Shown here: positions 7,179 to 13,199 of the stretch, in pieces
Numbering within the stretch: position 1 is the first letter of the stretch
How the letters are laid out: the number at the start of each line of letters is the position of its first letter
Source: Actinomycetota bacterium
GTDB lineage: Bacteria; Actinomycetota; UBA4738
Length of the DNA stretch: 13,199 nucleotides
Direction: 5' to 3'
NCBI GenBank assembly: GCA_005885015.1
Contig: VAYG01000032.1
Span: 4,094-17,292, forward strand
The notes under the pieces: generated by a model
Seen by the model: only the letters and a program-made list of their open reading frames with translations
Told to the model about the DNA's origin: nothing
Databases searched by the model: none
Position numbers and translations under genes: made by a program

Positions 7179-7241
7179 CTAGGAAGGAGAGAACCGGCCC
7201 GAGCCAGGGCGCGACGCGACAACCACCGGGAAAACGGTCAT
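7179..7241 (-). CDS. Possible 20-residue leader peptide upstream of the RNHCP gene
   Basis: ATG 7241 to TAG 7181-7179 encodes MTVFPVVVASRPGSGRFSPS. It is preceded by a near-perfect SD, AGGAGGT (7247-7253), five bases before the ATG, a better ribosome site than many of the full-length genes here have. The product is short and of no known family. Position suggests a leader peptide: it lies in the leader of the RNHCP gene, flanked by two inverted repeats (7263-7277 and 7159-7173). There is no run of one amino acid codon of the attenuator type, although four Val and four Ser codons occur. An alternative GTG start at 7248 in another frame (open to 6844) overlaps it and shares the SD region but has no recognisable product. 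Whether the peptide is translated is inferred. Confidence 0.35.
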   Translation of the reverse strand: MTVFPVVVASRPGSGRFSPS

Positions 7242-7262
7242 CGGTCACCTCCTCTGGTTCGA

Positions 7263-7277
7263 GCCACCATGGGTGGC
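7263..7277 (-). repeat. Inverted repeat in predicted 5' leader of RNHCP unit
   Basis: GCCACC-CAT-GGTGGC on the minus strand (perfect 6-bp arms, 3-base loop). It lies just downstream of the candidate -10 at 7289-7294, so it could be an RNA hairpin at the start of the transcript or a small operator. Confidence 0.4.
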
Positions 7278-7288
7278 GTGGATACCTC

Positions 7289-7317
7289 AGGCTACAGTGA
7301 GCGGGAGCCTGTCACAA
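7289..7317 (-). promoter_or_regulatory. Candidate promoter of the short ORF/RNHCP unit
   Basis: On the minus strand TTGTGA (7312-7317) is followed after 17 bases by TAGCCT (7289-7294, a TANNNT -10). It begins just beyond the CorA stop codon, which ends at 7322, so the RNHCP unit can be transcribed independently of CorA. Confidence 0.35.
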
Positions 7318-7321
7318 GGGG

Positions 7322-8302
7322 TCAGAGCCAGCCGCGCCGGTTGAACATCCGGTACAGGACGAATGCGGACACGGCCATCAGGGCCAGGGCGAAGGGATAG
7401 CCCAGGTACCAGTGCAGCTCGGGCATGTGCCGGAAGTTCATCCCGTAGATCCCGGCGATGAGGGTGGGGACAAGGATGATGGCCCCCCAGGAGGTCAGGC
7501 GTTTCATGACTTCGTTGAGCCGGTTGCTGACCACGGCGAGGTGGGCCTCCAGCGCAGAGGACAGGATGTCGCGCAGGTTGTCGAGGTAGTCGGTGGCCCG
7601 CAGGACGTGATCGTAGACGTCCCGGTAGTAGGGCTCCAGCGGCACGGTCACCACGTCCACCGTCCGCCGCTGCATCACGTCGAGCACGTCGCGCAGCGGC
7701 GTCACCACCCGGCGGAACTGGAGGAGCTGCTTCTTGAGCCGGAAGATCTGGCCCTGCGGCCGCATCTCCTGGCCCGGCTCGATCGTCTGCTCAGCGAAGA
7801 CCTGGTCCTCCACCTCTTCGGAGACGTCCTCGAAGGCGTCCAAGACGGTGAAGTACCCGTCGACCACGTCGTCGAGCAGGATGTAGAGCAGGTAGCCACC
7901 GCCCTCCCCGTGGAGCTCGGGGGTCGACTCCCACCTTTGGACGCACCCCGAGAGGTCGAAGACCGGCTCCTTGCGCACGGTGACCAGGTAGTTGCGCCCG
8001 ACGAACGCCGTCAGCTCGTGCTCGAGGAGCTCACCGGCTTTTGCGGTCACTCCATATGCCACCAGGAAGAAGTAGGAGCCGTACTGCTCGATCTTTGGGC
8101 GCTGGTGTGGGTGAAGGGTGTCCTCCAGCGCCAGCTCGTGGAACCCGAACTCCTCCCGGAGCATCTCGACGGTCGCCTCCGTGGGGCCCTCCACGTCGAG
8201 CCAGATCAGCGCGTCCGGTTGCTTCAGGAGCTCGCTGATCTGAGCGGGATCGCAGTCGCGGAACGGGGGGGCTCCCCGATAGACCCGGCATCGCACGGAC
8301 AC
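7322..8302 (-). CDS. corA: CorA-family Mg2+/Co2+ channel
   Basis: 326 residues from GTG 8302-8300. The hallmark GMN motif is at 287-289 (IAGIYGMNFRHMPEL), at the end of the first transmembrane helix (about 270-290), and a second helix spans about 301-321 before the short basic tail FNRRGWL. The N-terminal ~250 residues form the cytosolic funnel domain: LIWLDVEGPTEA, LALEDTLHPHQRPKIEQYGS and the coiled willow helices up to LEAHLAVVSNRLNEVMKRLT. This length and layout are normal for CorA, a homopentameric inner-membrane channel for Mg2+ (or Co2+/Ni2+) gated by cytosolic Mg2+. No SD precedes the start. A GGTACCCT box nine bases upstream suggests a leaderless transcript of its own, although the Tat-lipoprotein gene ends only 45 bp before it and readthrough is possible. 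GTG 8296 is an alternative start. Ion preference is inferred. Confidence 0.95.
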   Translation of the reverse strand: MSVRCRVYRGAPPFRDCDPAQISELLKQPDALIWLDVEGPTEATVEMLREEFGFHELALEDTLHPHQRPKIEQYGSYFFLVAYGVTAKAGELLEHELTAFVGRNYLVTVRKEPVFDLSGCVQRWESTPELHGEGGGYLLYILLDDVVDGYFTVLDAFEDVSEEVEDQVFAEQTIEPGQEMRPQGQIFRLKKQLLQFRRVVTPLRDVLDVMQRRTVDVVTVPLEPYYRDVYDHVLRATDYLDNLRDILSSALEAHLAVVSNRLNEVMKRLTSWGAIILVPTLIAGIYGMNFRHMPELHWYLGYPFALALMAVSAFVLYRMFNRRGWL

Positions 8303-8311
8303 GGCCCGGCG

Positions 8312-8317
8312 AGGGTA
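8312..8317 (-). promoter_or_regulatory. Candidate -10 box (GGTACCCT) of corA
   Basis: TACCCT within GGTACCCT ends nine bases before the GTG start, predicting transcription from or near the start codon. The same eight bases occur 11 bases before the start of the next gene upstream. Confidence 0.35.
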
Positions 8318-8347
8318 CCCCGCCCGCGAAGGAGAGAGAAGCAGCGG

Positions 8348-9304
8348 CTACAGCAGCGGGTGGAGGGCGGCCTCGATCTGGGGGGCGGTGACCGGCCCCT
8401 CGATCCGGGCGCGGATGATCCCCATCCCGTCGATGACGATCGTCCACGGCTCCGTCTGGAACCCCCACGCCTTGAACGCGGGTGACTGGTTCTCCAACGT
8501 GGCCGGGGGCGGGGTGAGGTCGGGCCCGGGCAGGAATTCCTCGACGTGGATGAAGTTGGCCTTCGAGGCCCCCAGCTTCTGGTACACGAGCAGTTCCTCG
8601 TCGACCACGGGGCCGCACAGCATGCTCTCGCACAGCAATGGGGTGGCGAACGTCACCACCGTCGGCTTCCCGGTGGTCAGCGCCTTGTCCAGGGAGATGT
8701 AGTGCATGGGGTCGGGTGGTGGCCGGGTGCAGATCTGCTTCAACCCGGCCAGCGTGTGCGCCACGGGGGTCTTCACGGAGATGGCCTTGGAGCCGAGCTC
8801 GGCCGGGATCTTCTGATCGGTTCCCTGGAGCGCGGCCTGGCCGAAGAACCGCTGGGACCCCTGCGACAGGGTGACCCCGACGAGCCAGTTTCCGACGCCC
8901 GGGACCTCGATCGTCGCGGCGTAGTTTCCTGGGAGCGCGCTCCGGGGTGCCGTGTTGTTGAAGTCGCTGGCGGGGGCGAAGGGAAACCACGTGGCGGCGA
9001 AGGGACCGGTGGGTTTGCTGGTCATGTCCTTGGCCAGCCACACCTGCGGTGAGCCGCCCGTGACCACCCGGCCCTGGTTCGTCACCAGACCGAACCCGAA
9101 GTAGGCGGGACCGGGCTTCTGCGGCGAGCCGGTGGAGAGCAGCGACAGCTCCGTGGCCCCGGACTTCATGGAGCTGAGGCTCGCCGACCCCGGTGGCGTC
9201 GGTGCGGGGCTGCCCTTGGAGCATGCTGCGGCGACCAGGCCGGCGCCCACGCTGGCGCCCACGCCGACCAGGAAGTCCCTTCGGGTGATGGGGGCGGGTC
9301 TCAT
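8348..9304 (-). CDS. Tat-exported lipoprotein with thioredoxin-like C-terminal domain
   Basis: 318 residues from ATG 9304-9302. The N-terminus PITRRDFLVGVGASVGAGL is a twin-arginine signal, ending in lipobox VAAAC with Cys28. Residues ~45-175 look like a beta-sandwich domain (GPAYFGFGLVTNQGRVV; PGNYAATIEVPGVGNWLVGV). The C-terminal ~135 residues look thioredoxin-like: GKPTVVTFATPLLCESMLCG places C225 and C230 after the first strand, and TEPWTIVIDGMGIIRARIEG resembles the cis-Pro strand pair. The active-site spacing is C-x4-C rather than the thioredoxin CxxC or Sco1 CxxxC; another Cys is at 192. Expected to sit outside the membrane. A GGTACCCT box 11 bases upstream and no SD suggest near-leaderless expression. 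It lies upstream of corA on the same strand, with 45 bp between. A redox or copper/thiol-delivery role is inferred only from the fold-like pattern. Confidence 0.75.
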   Translation of the reverse strand: MRPAPITRRDFLVGVGASVGAGLVAAACSKGSPAPTPPGSASLSSMKSGATELSLLSTGSPQKPGPAYFGFGLVTNQGRVVTGGSPQVWLAKDMTSKPTGPFAATWFPFAPASDFNNTAPRSALPGNYAATIEVPGVGNWLVGVTLSQGSQRFFGQAALQGTDQKIPAELGSKAISVKTPVAHTLAGLKQICTRPPPDPMHYISLDKALTTGKPTVVTFATPLLCESMLCGPVVDEELLVYQKLGASKANFIHVEEFLPGPDLTPPPATLENQSPAFKAWGFQTEPWTIVIDGMGIIRARIEGPVTAPQIEAALHPLL

Positions 9305-9315
9305 GAACTGGTTTC

Positions 9316-9321
9316 AGGGTA
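9316..9321 (-). promoter_or_regulatory. Candidate -10 box (GGTACCCT) of the Tat-lipoprotein gene
   Basis: TACCCT within GGTACCCT lies 11 bases before ATG 9304. No SD and no clear -35 are visible. Confidence 0.35.
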
Positions 9322-9363
9322 CCGGGTGGGTCAGAGTTGCGCGCCTCAGCATCCCGGGAAAGA

Positions 9364-9396
9364 AGGGGCGCCGGCTCCTGAGGAGCCGGCGCCCCT
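9364..9396 (-). terminator. Strong hairpin terminator after the 534-residue protein gene
   Basis: Perfect 14-bp arms GGGGCGCCGGCTCC / GGAGCCGGCGCCCC around TGA, extended to 15 bp by a flanking A-T pair. On the minus strand it begins 26 bases after the stop at 9423 and is followed by TTCTTTC, a short pyrimidine-rich tail. It separates this gene from the Tat-lipoprotein gene. The plus-strand side is not T-rich. Confidence 0.75.
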
Positions 9397-9422
9397 ATGC
9401 GGGCACGCCCTGCCGTCCTCCC

Positions 9423-11027
9423 TTACGGCGAGGCAGCCCAGTTCCAGGTTCGCCAAGTGGCGGCGAGGGGATCGGTGTCCCCATCGGTCCACATGTTGGA
9501 GAGCCAGACCCTGCCGGTCGCCTTCCGCAGTGATGCCCGCGGATCCGACGCCGCGCCGGCATAGTCACCCCACCGGCACTTCCCCAGCTCGAAGCAGTCG
9601 AACCCCTCCTCGGGCCCGGGAGACTGCTTGATCAGGACGAAGGCGGACTGGGGATTCGATCCCAGCTTCGAGATCATCTGGATCGCCGGGTAGGCGTCCG
9701 TGGATGACGTGGTGAACCCGGCCACGGCGTTGCTCCCGAACCCCTTCTTGCTCGCCGACCGGAACACCCGGTCCGGGGCCACGCCACCGTTGAAGACGTA
9801 GAGCGACGCGTCGGTGACGTCGTTCGACTGGAGGGCCGTGGCCGTCGAGGGGTCGATCTCGTACCAGCGGTACTCGGCGCCGGCCCCGCCGAGGATCGTG
9901 TGGCCCGCCCACAGCACCGGGGATGACCCGTGCGACGGGTCCACCGCGCTGATGGCGTTCGTCAGCCGCCCGTCGAGCGTGTCGATCGAGTGGACGCCGT
10001 CCTTCTGTGGCGCCGGCGGCGGCAGCGAGTAGAAGGGTACGGTCACCGGCGTCCCCACCTTGTCGATGTTGGCCGTACCGTCCCCGTTCTTCGTCACCTT
10101 GTACAGCTCGAGCTTGGTCCCGGACGCGCCCGAGTTCGTGGAGTCGGGGACCGCCAGGATCCAGCCGGTGGAGGACGGGTCCACCTGCTTGGCCGGCTCG
10201 GGCGTGGAGGAGATGGTCATCCCGTCGTCGTTGAGCAGCATGGTCTGCTTCCCCGTCTTGAAGCTGTCCGCCGAGGGGCAGGTGGTGATGGCCCTGCGGC
10301 CCTGCGGCTTGGCGATCCATCCCACGTCGGATTCAAGGAACGTGGCCGGGCTCGGATAGATGTTCACCCCGATCAGCAGGAAATCGGATGTCTGGCCGAG
10401 CTTCGGATAGTCGGCGATGGTCCCGCCCCATCCGAAGTCGCTCACGTAGTTGCAGAAGCTGCCGGGGATCGAGGTGGGAGCCCGGGACTTGGAGAATCCC
10501 CAAAGCATCGTGGACTTGGGCATTTCCAGCGATCCCACGTCCAGGATCAGGTAGTAGAAGCGCTTGGTGCCCGGATCCCACAGGATCTGCGGGTCGGACA
10601 GGAAGTCGTCTCCGCTCCCCGTGAGGTCGGAGAACGGGGCCGAGTCGATCAGGCCTCCGCTTCGGTCGTAGATCCCCAGCTGGAGGTTGATGGCCTGGAT
10701 GAAGCTTCGCGGCCCGATCGCGCCGGTGGGATCGGGCGGGGACAGGTCGTCCTCGTGCAGGCCCTCCCAGCTCCGTCGAATCTTGGGGGCGAGGCCCACC
10801 GGACCGGCGGACCTCGGGTGCAGCTTGGCCGCGGCGGCGATGGCCGCCTCCTTCAGTCGCTCGAACCTCGCGGGGTCCCCGACCAGGTAACCGTGGGACA
10901 GCTTGTACCTGACCAGGGCCTCCTTGTCGGCCGCGGTCCCGTTCAATCCTTGGCCACCGGCCGGCGCGGCGACCAGGCAGAGGCAGAGCATTGTCGCTCC
11001 GAACAGCTGCGGCACGCGTGTTCGCAC
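9423..11027 (-). CDS. Large secreted protein, possible beta-propeller-like repeat fold
   Basis: 534 residues from GTG 11027-11025, with SD AGGAGG four bases before it (minus strand ...AAAGGAGGAACG-GTG). An in-frame start 20 codons earlier lacks an SD and delays the signal peptide. A Sec signal covers about residues 1-25 (FGATMLCLCLVAAPAGGQG, cleavage likely near 23-26). The mature protein has recurring segments typical of secreted beta-propeller-like hypotheticals: SPPDPTGAIGPRSFIQAIN, SDPQILWDPGTKRFYYLIL (~144-162) and a C-terminal CRWGDYAGAASDP (~484-496). I do not recognise a named family or catalytic residues; sialidase- or propeller-like folds are the best guess. Monocistronic: candidate promoter at 11086-11115 with an inverted repeat, strong terminator at 9364-9396. 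It is likely extracellular or wall-associated. Coding status firm; function unknown. Confidence 0.8.
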   Translation of the reverse strand: MRTRVPQLFGATMLCLCLVAAPAGGQGLNGTAADKEALVRYKLSHGYLVGDPARFERLKEAAIAAAAKLHPRSAGPVGLAPKIRRSWEGLHEDDLSPPDPTGAIGPRSFIQAINLQLGIYDRSGGLIDSAPFSDLTGSGDDFLSDPQILWDPGTKRFYYLILDVGSLEMPKSTMLWGFSKSRAPTSIPGSFCNYVSDFGWGGTIADYPKLGQTSDFLLIGVNIYPSPATFLESDVGWIAKPQGRRAITTCPSADSFKTGKQTMLLNDDGMTISSTPEPAKQVDPSSTGWILAVPDSTNSGASGTKLELYKVTKNGDGTANIDKVGTPVTVPFYSLPPPAPQKDGVHSIDTLDGRLTNAISAVDPSHGSSPVLWAGHTILGGAGAEYRWYEIDPSTATALQSNDVTDASLYVFNGGVAPDRVFRSASKKGFGSNAVAGFTTSSTDAYPAIQMISKLGSNPQSAFVLIKQSPGPEEGFDCFELGKCRWGDYAGAASDPRASLRKATGRVWLSNMWTDGDTDPLAATWRTWNWAASP

Positions 11028-11085
11028 CGTTCCTCCTTTGTCATCCTCGGGCGCCTCGTCCCGGAGCCCTTCCGGGCGGCGGCCC

Positions 11086-11115
11086 ATTCTCGACTAGTCC
11101 GAGTTAGCTAGTCAA
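11086..11115 (-). promoter_or_regulatory. Candidate promoter with internal inverted repeat for the 534-residue protein gene
   Basis: On the minus strand TTGACT (11110-11115) and GAGAAT (11086-11091) are spaced by 18 bases, giving a leader of roughly 50 nt. The inverted repeat GACTAG-N10-CTAGTC (11092-11113) fills the spacer and overlaps the -35, the position expected of a repressor operator. This is the most AT-rich patch of the 11028-11179 gap; nothing else is evident there. Confidence 0.4.
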
Positions 11116-11179
11116 TTCCACCAATGCAAGCCGAGGCCCCGTCGAACGGCAGGGTCCCGCCCCAGAGCAACCGCGGCCG

Positions 11180-12421
11180 TCAGGCGCCGGTGGGGAAGCG
11201 GACGAACTCGAAGTGCATGCCGTCGGGTCGCAACCAGCGGCCGCCCCACGTGAACCCCCACTGCTCGAAGATCGCGACCACCCGAGGGTCCTGGTGCGGC
11301 GTCCGGCCGAAGGGATTCCTCGACACGTTGACGTCGAAGGCCACGCCCCAGGCATGGTGGGAGATGCCGGCCTCGGGGTTGCGGTTGATGAAACGCGAGG
11401 AGTAGCAGCCTGCGTAGTCGCGCCGGGGGATCAGCCGGGACAGGCCCTCGCGCTCGATCTCTGCCAGAGCGCCGCGAAGCTGGGGGATGATCGCCCGGTT
11501 ACACGTGACCGTGCCGAGGACGGGCACGGTCGCGTTCACGATGTGCGTCCGGACCCACGCCGAATCGATGACGAGGAACCCGCCGGTAGTGGGTCTGGCC
11601 GCGAACTCCCCGAAGAGCTCCTTCAGCTGCACCGGCGGCAGGACCGCGTCGCCCTGACGGAAGAAGGGTGTCTCCCCGGGTCCCCGCACCCGCAGCGGCA
11701 GGCCGGGCGGGAGCGTCGCGCGCATGCGCGAGGTGAGGCGGCGACGGGAGGTCCGGGCCCCTGGATCGACGAGGAGGTATCGCGCCACCTTGATCCCCAG
11801 CCGATTCGCCGCGGATCTCGCCATGAAGATCTCGTGGGCCCCGATCTCCGCGTCGGGCACGATGCCGGCCACCCGGACCTTCGCGTTTCCGAAGACGAGC
11901 GTGGCTCCGGGCCCCAGGTGACGGATCGCGGCCTCGGTGACGCCCATGACGGCCTCGCGGCGGGCGAGCGCGGGTAGGAAGGACCGGTCCGAGGGCGACA
12001 TGAAGGGCTGGTAGGAGGCGAGATCCGCCCCGGCCACCTCGATGGGGATGGTCAGCCCGGCCGGCGGGAGATCCACACGGGCGCCGTCCGCGGAGAACGA
12101 GCTGCTGAGCCACGCCGTCCCGCTCACCACCGACACGGCGTGCTCGACTCCACGAATCCGGCCGACGGTCTTGCCCCATCCGGCAGGCAACTCGCCCGGC
12201 GTCCAGGCGAGCAGCGTGTCGGCCCGGACGGGTTGGACCTGCGGAGCGGGGGACGCCGGCTCCAGCGGCCGGAGCACCGACGAGCTGGCGGGACCCTTGG
12301 CGCTGAGCCCGATCAGCGTTCCCGTCACCAGTCCGATCGCCAGGGCGCCCAGCAGCGCCGGCCGCCGGGCCCGGCGCGGGCGCCGGTAGGGCTTGGGCGG
12401 CGGGGGGAAGCGCGAGCTCAC
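11180..12421 (-). CDS. Membrane-anchored protein joining a MacB/FtsX-like domain to an M15 peptidase domain
   Basis: 413 residues from GTG 12421-12419, overlapping the stop of the upstream gene by 4 nt (GTGA), which strongly implies translational coupling; the longer frame to 12823 lies antisense or alternate to that gene and is rejected. A basic N-terminus (KPYRRPRRARRPA) precedes one transmembrane helix at about 22-40. Residues ~66-220 resemble the extracytoplasmic core domain of MacB/FtsX-type permeases: VRGVEHAVSVVSG-like strands, VAGADLASYQPFMSP, ARREAVMGVTEAAIRHLG, LVFGNAKVRVAGIVPDAEIG. No permease helices follow. The C-terminal ~130 residues are an M15_4/VanY-type zinc peptidase: SHHAWGVAFDVN (H356, D363) and DGMHFEF (H403), complete with the S-x-H-x-x-G-x-A-x-D signature. 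The product should sit on the outer face of the membrane and act on peptidoglycan peptides. The peptidase call is firm; the MacB-like call is by pattern only. Confidence 0.82.
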   Translation of the reverse strand: MSSRFPPPPKPYRRPRRARRPALLGALAIGLVTGTLIGLSAKGPASSSVLRPLEPASPAPQVQPVRADTLLAWTPGELPAGWGKTVGRIRGVEHAVSVVSGTAWLSSSFSADGARVDLPPAGLTIPIEVAGADLASYQPFMSPSDRSFLPALARREAVMGVTEAAIRHLGPGATLVFGNAKVRVAGIVPDAEIGAHEIFMARSAANRLGIKVARYLLVDPGARTSRRRLTSRMRATLPPGLPLRVRGPGETPFFRQGDAVLPPVQLKELFGEFAARPTTGGFLVIDSAWVRTHIVNATVPVLGTVTCNRAIIPQLRGALAEIEREGLSRLIPRRDYAGCYSSRFINRNPEAGISHHAWGVAFDVNVSRNPFGRTPHQDPRVVAIFEQWGFTWGGRWLRPDGMHFEFVRFPTGA

Positions 12422-13199
12422 GGCGCGGGCCTCCGGAGCGACTCGGCCACTCGAAGCAGCGTCGACAGGTCGAAGGCCGAACCGGACACGGACCGGTAGA
12501 TGTTGCCGTCCATCCACTCTAGCAGATGCTTCTCCGGTGACCACCGTCCCTGGTTGCCACCGACGTCGACCGACTGCTGATCGGCCGAGTCCGGCGGAGC
12601 CAGCGTCTGCCCGGCCGCCTGGTACAGGACGATGCCGATCCCGTCGAGCTCGGCGGATGGCTGCCGATAGACGATGGTCACGCCGGTGACGTTCGTGGAC
12701 CGGGCCGTCTGGTCCGCCACGAGCCGGTATCCAGGCGGAAGATACGTCGCCGAGAGAAGGTCGAACCGGGCCCGGGCCACCCCCAGCTCGACCACCCCGC
12801 CCGGCCATCTCCGAACGCGCCACGAGTCGGGCTGCTTCAGACCCGTCACCGGGAGCGAGCCGGCGACGCGCAACAGCTGGCTCCGGGAGAGATTCGAGGA
12901 GACCAGGAACTCACCCCTGGTCGTGTGCAGGGCGACGCGACGCGGCGCGCTCTCCGTGGCCGGCTGGTAGTAGCCCACGCCACGGGGAGAGAGCTTCACC
13001 GGCTCCGGGAAGGCCTCCAGGCCGAACAGTGACGGCTGGTTCCCCTGCTGGACGCGGGTGACGGTCATCCACGACAACCCGGAGGCGTAGGCGAGAACGC
13101 TTTCTGAGTAGGGGCGCAGTGGCGATCGGGCGAACTGCCCGAACCGGTACCGCCGGAGCCCCGCCACGAAGCACGGCCGGACGATGCCCTCGTTCTTCG
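12418..13199 (-). CDS. Surface protein with MucB/RseB- or DUF4367-like repeats, 5'-truncated by window edge
   Basis: The frame enters from the right edge (first full codon 13197-13195) and ends at TGA 12420-12418; 259 residues are visible, so the GTG at 13167 is probably not the start. Two similar modules end alike: GEFLVSSNLSRSQLLRVAGSL and GSAFDLSTLLRVAESL. The second is preceded by YLPPGYRLVAD, VTIVYRQPSAELDGIGIVLY and LLEWMDGNIYRSV. This arrangement is reminiscent of LolA-fold or DUF4367-type domains found in MucB/RseB regulators and anti-sigma-associated proteins, which sense envelope state or carry lipids, but similarity is by eye and weak. The GTGA overlap with the M15 gene means the two proteins are probably made together and may act together at the cell surface. 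A sigma/anti-sigma pair, if present, would lie beyond the right edge. Coding status is confident; the family is tentative. Confidence 0.6.
   Translation of the reverse strand, partial: KNEGIVRPCFVAGLRRYRFGQFARSPLRPYSESVLAYASGLSWMTVTRVQQGNQPSLFGLEAFPEPVKLSPRGVGYYQPATESAPRRVALHTTRGEFLVSSNLSRSQLLRVAGSLPVTGLKQPDSWRVRRWPGGVVELGVARARFDLLSATYLPPGYRLVADQTARSTNVTGVTIVYRQPSAELDGIGIVLYQAAGQTLAPPDSADQQSVDVGGNQGRWSPEKHLLEWMDGNIYRSVSGSAFDLSTLLRVAESLRRPAP

Noticed and set aside
11180..12823. Extension of the M15 fusion protein to an upstream start
   Set aside because: The extra residues overlap the upstream gene in another frame and are Arg/Gly-rich shadow sequence; the GTG at 12421 gives the GTGA overlap and places the transmembrane helix correctly.
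1..13199. CRISPR arrays, insertion sequences, phage or toxin-antitoxin genes
   Set aside because: No evenly spaced direct repeats, transposase or integrase motifs, terminal repeats or small paired toxin-like ORFs were seen on either strand.

Overview
The window is high-GC DNA densely packed with genes and reads like chromosome from an Actinomycetota (actinobacterial) lineage, probably uncultured. This rests on several features: a DinB/SCP2-type mycothiol-dependent isomerase-family gene, a PspC-SHOCT pair, a large cyclase-AAA-TPR signalling protein, Tat and lipoprotein export signals, GTG starts, and several genes that lack a Shine-Dalgarno (SD) site but carry a TANNNT-like -10 box right next to the start codon. 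The species cannot be named from the sequence. I see no phage, transposon, CRISPR or integrase signal.

Layout. 1-461 (+): 3' part of a translin-family gene. It converges on a three-gene minus-strand operon (1818 down to 458): PspC, a small SHOCT membrane protein, and a DinB/maleylpyruvate-isomerase-like enzyme that needs a one-base frameshift to read through. 1899-1972 (+): tRNA-Ala(CGC) carrying the G3:U70 alanine identity pair. 1990-2766 (-): M15 (VanY-like) peptidase lipoprotein, divergent from 2827-5967 (+), a 1046-residue class III nucleotidyl cyclase/AAA ATPase/TPR protein. 5964-6641 (-): secreted protein of unknown function. 6737-7117 (-): RNHCP zinc-ribbon protein, preceded by a leader with a 20-codon ORF and two inverted repeats. 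7322-8302 (-): CorA Mg2+/Co2+ channel. 8348-9304 (-): Tat-exported lipoprotein with a thioredoxin-like C-terminus. 9364-9396: strong terminator hairpin. 9423-11027 (-): 534-residue secreted protein. 11180-12421 (-): membrane-anchored protein that appears to join a MacB/FtsX-like extracytoplasmic domain to an M15 peptidase domain. It is translationally coupled to 12418-13199 (-), the 3' part of a probable cell-surface regulatory or lipid-carrier-like protein.

How the genes fit together. Most of the minus-strand genes encode envelope proteins: two M15 peptidases, PspC/SHOCT membrane proteins, a metal channel, a redox-like lipoprotein and two secreted proteins. There is no single obvious pathway. 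The most unusual points are the MacB-like/M15 fusion and its coupled partner, the leader in front of the RNHCP gene, a GTACC(C/T)T box shared by three SD-less genes, and the frameshifted isomerase. The longest stretches without an established gene are 7118-7321 and 11028-11179, both under 300 bases; their contents are described below.
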